A stretch of DNA of 64,000 nt. Source: DATKUK01 sp035530655. GTDB lineage: Bacteria > Planctomycetota > Phycisphaerae > UBA1845 > DATKUK01. Numbering within the stretch: position 1 is the first letter of the stretch; every line of letters begins with the position of its first letter. The position numbers and the translations under genes are program-made. Location of the stretch: positions 17,671 to 81,670 of the forward strand of contig DATKUK010000080.1 of assembly GCA_035530655.1 (NCBI GenBank). Direction: 5' to 3'. Of this stretch, positions 43,364-51,969 are shown one piece after another. Below the pieces are notes generated by a model that had not been told where the DNA came from, did not search any database, and saw only the letters and a list, made by a program, of their open reading frames with translations.

Positions 43364-43375
43364 AGGAGGTTCCCG

Positions 43376-43594
43376 GTGCGCAGACAAGTCGCGACGATCT
43401 TCGTGCTGGCCATGTTGCTGGCCGCCAACAGTTGGGGACAGGCTGCGAACCGGGCAGCCGCGCCGCCGGGAGGCTGGTCGAGCGAATCAACGTCAGCTGC
43501 GCTCGGCCAGCAGGGTCGCAGGCAACGCGCGACTGCTCGCGGGCCGGACCGCCGGCCCGGCGCCCCACGGACTCTGATCGCTCGGGACGCGCCG
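43376..43594 (+). pseudogene. 5' stub of a secreted protein, cut at the terC junction
   Basis: AAGGAGG and a six-base gap precede GTG 43376; the first residues form a signal peptide (TIFVLAMLLAANSWGQA). The frame then becomes low-complexity and continues antisense into terC from 43595, so the natural end of the gene has been replaced. It marks the right junction of the island. Confidence 0.5.
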
Positions 43595-44821
43595 TCACTT
43601 CATCATGTTGCGGAAAGAATCCCGTGCGTCGCCGACCTGACGCCGAATCCGCCGGATGAGGCGACGGGCCCAGACGAACTCGGTGCCCAGAAGCGCCAGC
43701 CCCGCCGGCAGCACGACAAACGCCGGCCCGGGAAGCACGATCATCGCCACGCCGACGATCAGTAGGCTCGTACCAACCACCAGAATCACGATTCGCCTGG
43801 CCTGTCTGAGCGTGAGTTCGGCCAGGTCACTCGTTTGGTCGATCAGGGTCGCTGCCAGGGCCGCCGTGTCGCGCTTCGCGCCGAAGACCGAGGCCAGCAC
43901 CCCCACCGACAGCATGCCGCCGATGACCGCCAACGAGACCGGCGTGGGAATAGGGTGATGATGCACCAGCATCATCTTCACCCCCACGAACGCCAGCACA
44001 AACACGAGGCTCATCTTCAGGTAGCGGAACTTGCCGATCAAAGCGGCCAGCGCGAAGTACAGCGAACGCAGACCCAGAATCGCGAATACGTTGGACGTGA
44101 ACACCAGAAACGGATCCTGCGTTACGGCGAAGATCGCGGGAATCGAATCGACAGCGAACAGAACGTCCGTGCTTTCGACGACCAACAGAACCAGAAACAA
44201 GGGCGTGATCGCACGGCGACCGTCGACGCGCGTAAAGAAACGCTCGCCCTCGAATGTCCTGCTTACCGGATAGACACGCCGCGCGAGCTTCACCAGCGGA
44301 TTCCGCTCCGGCTCCAAATTGTCGTGCCGTACGATCAGCATCTTGACGGCGGTGAGCATCAGCAGACCACCGAAGACGTAGACCATCCACGAGAATCGGG
44401 ACAACAGCACGCTTCCGCCGGCGATCATCGCGCCGCGCATCACCAACGCCCCCAGTATGCCCCAGAAGAGCGTCCGGTGCTGATACGCCGCCGGTACCTG
44501 AAAATAAGTGAAGATCAGAGCGATGATGAAAATGTTGTCAACGCTCAGGCTCTTCTCCAAGACATAGCCCGTGAGGAACTGAAGGCAGGCATGGTATCCC
44601 GTCAGAGTGTCGGTCGTGGGCAGGCGGATGTGCGCCCAGTGACCTTCGTAGAGGTAATACACCAGGACCGTAAAGCCCAGCGATACCGCCACCCACATCC
44701 CTGTCCATGCCAATGCCTCGCTCGCGCTGATGACCCGGGCCCGGCGATTGAACACGCCCAGGTCAGCCGCCAGCATCAACAGCACCAGCAGCACAAAGCC
44801 GACCCAAACCCAGATCGTCAT
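43595..44821 (-). CDS. TerC/Alx-family membrane protein with C-terminal PGPGW domain
   Basis: 408 residues. About eight membrane helices with SLSVDNIFIIALIFTYF and ESTDVLFAVDSIPAIFAVTQ, the acidic TerC motifs tied to manganese export or metal homeostasis. The last 90 residues (IVLPGPAFVVLPAGLALLGT) are a PGPGW-type membrane hairpin, so this is a fusion of two modules. Its 3' end exists a second time at 39979-40115. Confidence 0.88.
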   Translation of the reverse strand: MTIWVWVGFVLLVLLMLAADLGVFNRRARVISASEALAWTGMWVAVSLGFTVLVYYLYEGHWAHIRLPTTDTLTGYHACLQFLTGYVLEKSLSVDNIFIIALIFTYFQVPAAYQHRTLFWGILGALVMRGAMIAGGSVLLSRFSWMVYVFGGLLMLTAVKMLIVRHDNLEPERNPLVKLARRVYPVSRTFEGERFFTRVDGRRAITPLFLVLLVVESTDVLFAVDSIPAIFAVTQDPFLVFTSNVFAILGLRSLYFALAALIGKFRYLKMSLVFVLAFVGVKMMLVHHHPIPTPVSLAVIGGMLSVGVLASVFGAKRDTAALAATLIDQTSDLAELTLRQARRIVILVVGTSLLIVGVAMIVLPGPAFVVLPAGLALLGTEFVWARRLIRRIRRQVGDARDSFRNMMK

Positions 44822-45045
44822 GGCAGGTATCCACCGCTGCGGCGGCGCCGGGCGAACCCGGCCGTAGTCTTCGCCCTTCCGATGAGCCGGAAGCTTACAT
44901 CACTCGCACCGCGCACGTCCACCCACGCCGCTTGCTCGGTCTCAAGCGACCGGCCCGCGTGGCCACGGTTTGCAGCCGGGTGGCCCTGGCCGCTAAACTG
45001 GTGTGGCCGGTACAACTTTGCTGGTTTGTCGCCAAGGAATTGCGT

Positions 45046-45741
45046 ATGCGGGGATCTCCAGTCTCCGGATCGAGCCCATGGTGGCGTCGGCTGTTCGGTG
45101 GGTCCAAGGCCGCGAGGTCGGCTGCCGTCATCGTTGCGCACCCGGATGACGAGACGCTCTGGGCTGGTGGGCAAATCCTCGCGCATCCACGGTGGGATTG
45201 GTTTGTGGCGTCGATCTGCCGGGCGAGCGACAAGGACCGATCGCCGCGATTCTTCAAGGCCCTCGAGCGCCTCGACGCGATCGGGGCGATCGCCGATCTG
45301 GATGACGGGCCCGACCAGCATCCCCTCGACACGCATATGATCCAGGAGACGGTGCTCCGGCTGCTTCCCCAGACCCACTATGACGTCATCCTGACCCACG
45401 GGCCCAGCGGCGAGTATACGCGTCATCGGCGGCACGAGGAGCTGTCCAGAGCGGTCACCGAGTTGTGGCAAAGCAAAAGGATTGCAGCGAAATCTCTCAT
45501 GCTTTTTGCCTACGAAGACGGTGGCGGGCAGTATCTGCCCCGTGCGCGGCAGGATGCCCATTCGCGCCACAAACTGCCCGAGCCCGCGTTCCGGGAGAAG
45601 TCGCTGATCATCCGCCAAAGCTATGGATTCGCGAGTGATAGCTGGGAGGCCCGCGTGACGCCGCGGATCGAGGCGTTTTGGTGTTTCCAGTCACCCAGGC
45701 AGCTGGGGCACTGGCTGCTGAAGACGGGAGGACAGAGATGA
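45046..45741 (+). CDS. PIG-L family deacetylase
   Basis: 231 residues from ATG 45046 (AAGGAA upstream; frame extends to 44932 without coding character). AAVIVAHPDDETLWAGGQIL is the zinc-binding AHPDDE motif and YTRHRRHEELSRA the second histidine cluster. Such enzymes remove acetyl groups from GlcNAc derivatives. The stop overlaps the GT4 start, so deacetylase and glycosyltransferase form an operon, perhaps making a surface or storage glycoside. Confidence 0.88.
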   Translation: MRGSPVSGSSPWWRRLFGGSKAARSAAVIVAHPDDETLWAGGQILAHPRWDWFVASICRASDKDRSPRFFKALERLDAIGAIADLDDGPDQHPLDTHMIQETVLRLLPQTHYDVILTHGPSGEYTRHRRHEELSRAVTELWQSKRIAAKSLMLFAYEDGGGQYLPRARQDAHSRHKLPEPAFREKSLIIRQSYGFASDSWEARVTPRIEAFWCFQSPRQLGHWLLKTGGQR

Positions 45742-46880
45742 AGGTTCTGGTGCTCTACGACTACCCGCCCTCGCCGGGGGGGCTCGCTACGCAAGGCGAC
45801 CTGCTCTACAAAGGTCTGCTGCATCTGGGCATCGAGGCTCATGCCGTGCACTTTGAATCGGCCCAGGAAAAGGAGTGGTACTACCGATGGTTTAAGCCGG
45901 ACGTGGTGGCGGGAATTGGCTACTGGGGGCATGCGGCCCACCTGATTCTTCATCCGCAGCGGTTCGGCATTCAAGCCGTGCCCTGGCTGGTGGCTGACGG
46001 ATACGTGGCCAACTACCGAGAGGTTCTCGACGCCCTGCCCCTGATTCTGGTCACCTCAAACTGGGTCAAGGAGGTATACGTTCGCGACGGCATCAAGCCG
46101 GAGAACATACAGGTCCTGCCCGTCGGGTGTGATACCGACGCCTTCACCCCCAGGGACGCCAGCGACCTCAAGGTGGCCGTCGTTCGTGAGGCGCTGGGCG
46201 TGGCCCCGGATGAGTTGATGATCCTGACCGTCGGCGGCGACGCCACCTCCAAAGGAGCCCAGGAGGTCATGCAGGCCCTGGCCCTGCTGGGACGCAAGAT
46301 TCCCCCCTGGAAGTATGTGTGCAAAGTGTGGCCCCAGCCCCGCACCGAACTGCAAAACCTGGCGGACCTGCAGCTGGCCACCCAGTTGGGACTGGAGAAG
46401 AACGTCGTCTTCACCACCAACGTCGTGTCCCGCAACTTCATGCCTTATCTGCTGGCCGCCTGCGACATCTACGCCGCCCCGTCCAGGTTGGAGGGCTTCG
46501 GGATGCCGCAGATTGAGGCCGGCGCCTGCGGCAAACCGGTCGTCGGGATTAAGGCCATGGCCATGCTGGAGACACTCGTGCACGAGGAAACCGCCCTGCT
46601 GGCCGGTGTGGCGCAGGAGGTTCGCATCGGCGAAGCGATCCTGGGCGAGGAGTCGGGCTTCGAGGACGGCCATCGTGTCGTGTTCGAAAGTTTTCGTACC
46701 GCCGATTATCGGGCCAGTGTATACGATATTGCCGACCATCTGCTGCGACTCATGGAAGATGCCGATTTGAGAAGACAATTGGGTCAGAACGCGCGTAAGA
46801 GAGTGATCGAAAACTACGATTACCGGGTTGTCGCACAAAAATTCTGCGACATCCTAAGTGGGACTTTGGGAATCCAATAG
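45738..46880 (+). CDS. Glycosyltransferase family 4
   Basis: 380 residues; ATG 45738 overlaps the deacetylase stop (ATGA). N-terminal VLVLYDYPPSPGGLATQGDL, C-terminal domain with ILTVGGDATSKGAQEVMQAL, AAPSRLEGFGMPQIEAGACG (E-x7-E type motif) and KPVVGIKAM: GT-B fold retaining transferase. Three bases separate its stop from the following GH100-like gene, indicating one transcript. Confidence 0.9.
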   Translation: MKVLVLYDYPPSPGGLATQGDLLYKGLLHLGIEAHAVHFESAQEKEWYYRWFKPDVVAGIGYWGHAAHLILHPQRFGIQAVPWLVADGYVANYREVLDALPLILVTSNWVKEVYVRDGIKPENIQVLPVGCDTDAFTPRDASDLKVAVVREALGVAPDELMILTVGGDATSKGAQEVMQALALLGRKIPPWKYVCKVWPQPRTELQNLADLQLATQLGLEKNVVFTTNVVSRNFMPYLLAACDIYAAPSRLEGFGMPQIEAGACGKPVVGIKAMAMLETLVHEETALLAGVAQEVRIGEAILGEESGFEDGHRVVFESFRTADYRASVYDIADHLLRLMEDADLRRQLGQNARKRVIENYDYRVVAQKFCDILSGTLGIQ

Positions 46881-46883
46881 TCG

Positions 46884-48122
46884 ATGAGCCCTCGGAAGTC
46901 CGATCCAATCGTCACCGCAAAAAGGGCCGCGATCGAGGTTCTGCGGCACAACCGGCGAGGCCCCTACCGTTCGCTGCCCCGCACGGCGGGCTGGGGATAT
47001 CCCGAGCCTTACACGCGCGACCTGATGATCTCCGCCTTGGGCTTCCTGGTATCCGGCGACGAGCATCTGGTCGTATCGCTTCGTCGGGTGCTTGAGTCGC
47101 TGGCACACAACCAGAGTCGATTGGGGCATATCCCGTCCCTGGCGCACAACCCGAACGACCGCGGGGCCAGCGATACCACCCCGCTTTTCCTCTTGGGTCT
47201 GGCGATGTATCGCCAGGCCACCGGTGAGGCCGACTTCCTACAGGAGGCGGCCGGCAAGGCCCTCTGCTGGATGGATTACCAGAGCCCCGACGATCTGGTC
47301 ATGGTCGCGCAGCAACCGACCAGCGACTGGCGCGACGAGCACTGGGTCCTGGGCTACGGCCTGTACGTCAACACCATTGTTCACGCATACCTGCACTTGC
47401 TGGGTTTGCACGACAAGGCTCGCGATCTGAGATCACTCATGAACCGGTTCGACGTCCGCGGACGGAAGCGCAATCGCCATGTCCACGAAGGTCTGGTGGT
47501 TCCCTACAAACCCTATTACGCGATGTGGTCGTACAAGATGGACAACAACGAGCGATTTGACCTGCTGGGCAACAGTCTGGCGATCCTGACGGGGGTGGCT
47601 TCGCCGTCGCGCGCGGCCAGCCTCGTGGCCTGGATCGAGGCCGAGTGCGACGCCCTACGCCAGAAGGGCCATCTGGCTCTGCCGCTTTCGCCCTGCCTGT
47701 TTCCCTATCTGCAGCCCGGCGACCCGGACTGGAGACCGCGCTACGAAAGGTTCAACCAGCCCGGCGAGTATCACAACGGCGGCATCTGGCCCTTCATCTG
47801 CGGCTTTCACGTGGCGGCGCTCGTCGCAGCCGGGCGCCCCCGGTTGGCTGAGCAAAAACTGATGGCATTGACCCACTTGGTTCGCTCCGCAAGCAACGCT
47901 GATCTGGGCTATGGATTCAACGAATGGTTCAAGGCCCAAGACGGCTCGCCCCGGGGGCAGGATTGGCAGACCTGGTCGGCAGCCATGTATCTCTATGCCT
48001 GTGCGTGTGTCGAACAGGGCTGTACGCCGTTCTTTGATGACATCAGGCGGGCTGCCGCCACACCGGCCGAAGCGATCGAAGCCCGCCGGGCGCATGCGCC
48101 CTCCTCCACTGAGACAGAATGA
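46884..48122 (+). CDS. Six-hairpin glycosidase, GH100 neutral invertase-like
   Basis: 412 residues. WGYPEPYTRDLMISALGFLV, GLAMYRQATGEADFL, QPTSDWRDEHWVLGYGLYVN, RFNQPGEYHNGGIWPFICGF and QDWQTWSAAMYLYACACVEQ are the (alpha/alpha)6 barrel features of GH100 (alkaline/neutral invertases) and related families, with Asp and Glu in TRDL and GEYHNGG regions. Could cleave sucrose or another glucoside made by the preceding transferase. Last gene of the three-gene operon. Confidence 0.8.
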   Translation: MSPRKSDPIVTAKRAAIEVLRHNRRGPYRSLPRTAGWGYPEPYTRDLMISALGFLVSGDEHLVVSLRRVLESLAHNQSRLGHIPSLAHNPNDRGASDTTPLFLLGLAMYRQATGEADFLQEAAGKALCWMDYQSPDDLVMVAQQPTSDWRDEHWVLGYGLYVNTIVHAYLHLLGLHDKARDLRSLMNRFDVRGRKRNRHVHEGLVVPYKPYYAMWSYKMDNNERFDLLGNSLAILTGVASPSRAASLVAWIEAECDALRQKGHLALPLSPCLFPYLQPGDPDWRPRYERFNQPGEYHNGGIWPFICGFHVAALVAAGRPRLAEQKLMALTHLVRSASNADLGYGFNEWFKAQDGSPRGQDWQTWSAAMYLYACACVEQGCTPFFDDIRRAAATPAEAIEARRAHAPSSTETE

Positions 48123-48199
48123 CGTCGCGGACACCCCTGTCTGTACAAGACTGCCGCAGGCACGGCGACCAATTTACCCCGCAGCACGTAGCGAGGCGC

Positions 48200-49732
48200 T
48201 CAATCTTCTGCTCTCTGGGATCGGCTAGTGGCGTGCTTGGTCGGCGATTCAAACGACTCGTCAGCACCATCATTGTCGCCTCTGCCGTTTCGCAGGCGGT
48301 AGGTGGCTCTGACCGGCCAGCCCACCATCCGGATCGGCATGAGGACAAACGAGCGAGTCGCGTTGAAAACGTTGCCCGCAGTTAATCGCAGTACGTCACG
48401 CGCCGGGCGGGCGCCGGGTTCCTCGAGTCGCCGCGCCAACGGCACCACCAGGCAACGCAGCAACGAGGAGAGCAGAAACAGTACGTGGTAGTTCACCAGG
48501 GTCAGCGGCCCGATCCGCACCGACCAACCTGTCAGGACCTGCGCGATCGTGCCGGCCAGAAGCGGACCGCACACCCCACCGATCCCTGCCACGATCGAAC
48601 CGATAGCCTGGTAGCTGCTCAGTCGACCACCCTCGGCGAATCCCAGCATGATGTTGGTGCTGGCCAACTCGAGCCCGCTCCAGGCCATGCCTCCCGCCAG
48701 CGGGATCAGCGGACCCACCCACCAGAGTCCCGGCGTGATCAGACACCACATGGCCGCCAGTGGAATAACGCACGTAGACGCCACAATCAGCACCGGCCGG
48801 TTGCCCCACCTGTCGCACGCCCGACCCCACCAGCCACACGAGAGGTACCAGCCCACCGACGGGGCGATCAGAAGCACCACGTTGACGGTCATGTTGCTCA
48901 TCTGTACCACTTCGCGAAGGTTGCGCTGGAGGAAGTGTCCTATCATGCCGCCCGTCGAGAACAGTAAGAGCGTGCTGAAGTACAGATAACGTCGAAACGA
49001 GCGATCGCGCAGCGGCGAAAGCACCAGGTTCGTCCAGGTCAGTCGAACCTCGGAGGGCTGCTTGGGAATCTCCGGCACCAACGCGAACAGCAGGATGTCG
49101 ATCGTGCCGCAAATCGCGGCCACCGTAAAGACGATGGCCAGTCCGTTCGGCAGGCCCAGGCTGCCCGAACTGGCCCGGTCGATGAACCAGCCGCTCAGCA
49201 AAGCCGTCGGCACGCTGACCAAAAGCCCCACGCGCCGCCGGAAGGCCCAGTATCGGCCGCGAATTCGCGGTGGAATCAGGTCGGCCATCCATCCCATCCA
49301 GGTCGGGTTGCCCACCGCACCCAGCGAAAAGGCCAGGAAGTACACCAGTAACAATGTCGCCAGGCGAACGTCGCGCCACTCAGGACCGCTCGGAAGCAGC
49401 AGAGGCAGAGCCGCTACCGCAAGCCATAGCAGTCTCTGTAAGCCCACGCAGCATACGAACAGCCACTTGCGGCGGCGGGTCCGCTCGATGATCCAGCAGA
49501 CAGGAAGCTGTATGCCCGTCGCCAGAAAGGGCACGGCGCCAAGTAGCCCGTAGAAAAACGGCGTGCCTCCCAACTCCTTGGCCAACTCCGGCAGGGCCGT
49601 TCCGCCCGTTGCAGCAAAGAAAAACGCGCCGAACCCCCATGCAGCGGTCACCAGTTGCAGCGACCTGCGAAGCCGCGGGCCACGCAGCCGCTCGGCTTCT
49701 TCAAACACAGTACCGAATATTCGGGAAACCAC
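48200..49732 (-). CDS. Major facilitator superfamily transporter
   Basis: 510 residues with twelve predicted helices; loop motif between helices 2 and 3 reads WIIERTRRRKWLF and the repeat PPRIRGRYWAFRRR between 4 and 5. A long cytoplasmic C-terminus (VRATYRLRNGRGDNDG) has no known domain. Starts at GTG 49732. Substrate unknown; the neighbourhood is sugar-related. Confidence 0.85.
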   Translation of the reverse strand: MVSRIFGTVFEEAERLRGPRLRRSLQLVTAAWGFGAFFFAATGGTALPELAKELGGTPFFYGLLGAVPFLATGIQLPVCWIIERTRRRKWLFVCCVGLQRLLWLAVAALPLLLPSGPEWRDVRLATLLLVYFLAFSLGAVGNPTWMGWMADLIPPRIRGRYWAFRRRVGLLVSVPTALLSGWFIDRASSGSLGLPNGLAIVFTVAAICGTIDILLFALVPEIPKQPSEVRLTWTNLVLSPLRDRSFRRYLYFSTLLLFSTGGMIGHFLQRNLREVVQMSNMTVNVVLLIAPSVGWYLSCGWWGRACDRWGNRPVLIVASTCVIPLAAMWCLITPGLWWVGPLIPLAGGMAWSGLELASTNIMLGFAEGGRLSSYQAIGSIVAGIGGVCGPLLAGTIAQVLTGWSVRIGPLTLVNYHVLFLLSSLLRCLVVPLARRLEEPGARPARDVLRLTAGNVFNATRSFVLMPIRMVGWPVRATYRLRNGRGDNDGADESFESPTKHATSRSQRAED

Positions 49733-50007
49733 GGTTCAGTCTTGCGCTTCTGGCACCCGCCACGGTCGACCCACTGCCCGCCCGGAGCAGAGTTACAATG
49801 GGTCGACCCGGTCGACGACGGACCTCGACATGATAGGGGTGGTTGGCCCGGCGGCAACTCTCTGGCCCGTGGCTCCCGGTTTGCCAGTTGGCCTCTTGTG
49901 TGGGGCTGACCCGCGCATTAGAAGTATCCTCGCGTCGGCGTGTGCCGGCGGGGTGGTGAGGAGTTCTGCCACCCGAATGTGTACCCGCTGCATAGGGGCA
50001 GGCAGAT
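49733..50007. other. Intergenic stretch between MFS and small lipoprotein genes
   Basis: 275 bases. Contains two GTCGAC-rich patches but no clear promoter, hairpin or protein. Confidence 0.35.
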
Positions 50008-50130
50008 ATGCACAGATTCGGGCAAATCGGTTTCGTGTTGGCTGTCGGTCTGCTGCTGGCCGCCTCGTCAGGGTGCTCGGTGGGCCGCGCGATATACGTG
50101 ATCTTGTTCCCCTGGACGTTGTGGACCTGA
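50008..50130 (+). CDS. Small lipoprotein, 40 residues
   Basis: MHRFGQIGFVLAVGLLLAAS then SGCSVGRAIYVIL, ending WTLWT. A compact signal peptide ends in a lipobox ASSGC with Cys23; the mature part is only about 18 hydrophobic residues. Too short for the usual gene finders. Fits known tiny lipoproteins of unknown role; it precedes the isomerase gene on the same strand. Confidence 0.5.
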   Translation: MHRFGQIGFVLAVGLLLAASSGCSVGRAIYVILFPWTLWT

Positions 50131-50219
50131 GCGTCTCCATCCTCAGGGCGAGCGAACGGCCCGATAGGGCGTCGTGCCCCATCCAGGCCGACATACGCCT
50201 TGATCTGTGAGTCGCAATC

Positions 50220-50978
50220 GTGTCGCCTGCCTCGCCAACAGACAAGTTGGTCGTCAGCCCGTGCAGCAACCCCGAGATGTCGCTCGACGAGGCGCTGGCC
50301 GCCTACGGTCGGATCGGGTTCACTCGGTTCGAGGTTTTCACCAGTTGGGCCAAGTCGGCTTTTGACGTCGATCGCGATCCTGCCGGCTACGTGGAGCACG
50401 GGCGGCGCTACGGCATGAGCTTCGCATCGATGCACCTGCCGCCGGTGGGCGACGATCTGGCCGATTCGCTGGATACGGCCGTTCGGGCCGCCCGCTTCGC
50501 CGAGGCCATCGGCGCCGGTGTGGTGCTCTTCAAGGCCACCAGTCGGCCCAACTACATCCGCGCCGCCGGACAGTTCCTCGATGCGATCGAACGCATCCAG
50601 GTCACCCCCGTGCTCCAGAACCACGCGGGCAGCCCCATCAGTTCGTTGGACGACTTCCGCGAGGTCATCGAGGGCATCGGCGATCCGCGGATGAGGTCGC
50701 TCCTGGAAGTGGGGCACTTCCACGCGGTCGGCGTGGGGTGGCGCGAGGCCGCCGACCTGCTGGGCGACAGCATCGCCCTGGTCCACATCAAGGATCAGAT
50801 CGCAGCCCAGTCGGTCCCCTTCGGTACGGGCCAGATCGATCTGCCCGCATTGTTCGCCCATATGCGATCGGTTGGCTACACCGGCGACTACGTCGTGGAG
50901 ATGGAGGTGCAGGACCGTCAGAACACCCTGCGCTACCTGTCTGACGCCCGTCGGTATATCCTTGAGCGATGCCTGTGA
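50220..50978 (+). CDS. Sugar phosphate isomerase/epimerase (xylose-isomerase-like TIM barrel)
   Basis: 252 residues from GTG 50220. FTRFEVFTSWAKS, VLFKATSRPNYIRAAGQFLD, VLQNHAGSPISSLDDFREVI, LLEVGHFHAVGVGWREAADL and VHIKDQ are the metal-binding strands of the AP-endonuclease-2/xylose isomerase family. Overlaps the next dehydrogenase by ten bases. Likely isomerises or epimerises an oxidised sugar made by its partner. Confidence 0.88.
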   Translation: MSPASPTDKLVVSPCSNPEMSLDEALAAYGRIGFTRFEVFTSWAKSAFDVDRDPAGYVEHGRRYGMSFASMHLPPVGDDLADSLDTAVRAARFAEAIGAGVVLFKATSRPNYIRAAGQFLDAIERIQVTPVLQNHAGSPISSLDDFREVIEGIGDPRMRSLLEVGHFHAVGVGWREAADLLGDSIALVHIKDQIAAQSVPFGTGQIDLPALFAHMRSVGYTGDYVVEMEVQDRQNTLRYLSDARRYILERCL

Positions 50979-51964
50979 CCGATCTTACGTCCGATCCCAG
51001 AATCGCTGTCGTCGGGGCGGGCAGCCTCTCCACCAGGCGGATCTACCCTTACATTGGCGCCGCCGGTGGCCAACTGGTCGGCGTCTGCGATCTCGACCGC
51101 GAAAAAGCCGAACGCAACGCCCGCAGATTCGGCGGCAACGCATACACCGACATGGCCGCGATGCTCGACGCCCAAACCCCCGACGCGGTGATCGTTTGTA
51201 TCGGACCCGAGGCCCATGCCGAACTGGCGCCCGTTGCGATGGGTCGGGGCATACCTGTCTATACGGAGAAGCCCCCCGCCCCTACGGCGTCGGCCGCCCT
51301 GAAGGTCGCCCGTGTTTCACGCGAAACGGGCATCTTGTGCACCACGGCCTTCAAGAAACGCTACGCCACCGCGTACGACCGCGCCAAAGAATGGATCCAG
51401 CAGTTCCCGCCCGAAGACCTGCTCCAGATCACCGTCGTGCGGGCGTCGGGGCCCTACCGCAACGATTCGCCCCGCACTGACCTGCTGCTCGACTTCGAGA
51501 TCCATATGATCGACTTGGTCGGCTATCTCTTCGGCGACGCCGCCCGCGTGTTCGCCATGGCCAAAGGTCGCGACGCCTATTCGATCTGCATCGAGTTCGC
51601 CAACGGGGCCGTCGGCTCGCTCAACGTGAATGACGGGCGATCGTTTCAAGTCCCCACCGAACACGTGGAAATTACCGCCCGCGGCGGCCACGCTATGAGC
51701 ATTGCCAATTCGTCCTCGTGGCGGATCGTTCAGGATAATCAATGCTGCGAATGGCGCGAGCCGCCCACGTTCACCAGCGCCGGCGACAGCGGGCTCGATA
51801 CCGGTCACCTCGCCGAGATCGTCGATTTCTTCGAAGCCGTCCGCCGGCGACGAACCACACGCTCGGACATCTGCGAGAGCTACAAGAGCATGGTCCTGTA
51901 CGAGGCCATCCGCCAATCAGCCCAAACCGGTAAGGTCGTGCCCGTTCGCTACGAGCCGATCTGA
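50969..51964 (+). CDS. Gfo/Idh/MocA family oxidoreductase
   Basis: 331 residues. IAVVGAGSLSTRRIYPYIGA (Rossmann), PVYTEKPPAPTASAALKVA (EKP motif) and a C-terminal domain with LLDFEIHMIDLVGYLFGD, where the His is the usual catalytic residue. Paired with the upstream isomerase as in many sugar-catabolic gene pairs of Planctomycetota. A second Gfo/Idh member occurs at 25041. Confidence 0.9.
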   Translation: MPVTDLTSDPRIAVVGAGSLSTRRIYPYIGAAGGQLVGVCDLDREKAERNARRFGGNAYTDMAAMLDAQTPDAVIVCIGPEAHAELAPVAMGRGIPVYTEKPPAPTASAALKVARVSRETGILCTTAFKKRYATAYDRAKEWIQQFPPEDLLQITVVRASGPYRNDSPRTDLLLDFEIHMIDLVGYLFGDAARVFAMAKGRDAYSICIEFANGAVGSLNVNDGRSFQVPTEHVEITARGGHAMSIANSSSWRIVQDNQCCEWREPPTFTSAGDSGLDTGHLAEIVDFFEAVRRRRTTRSDICESYKSMVLYEAIRQSAQTGKVVPVRYEPI

Positions 51965-51969
51965 CGCGT

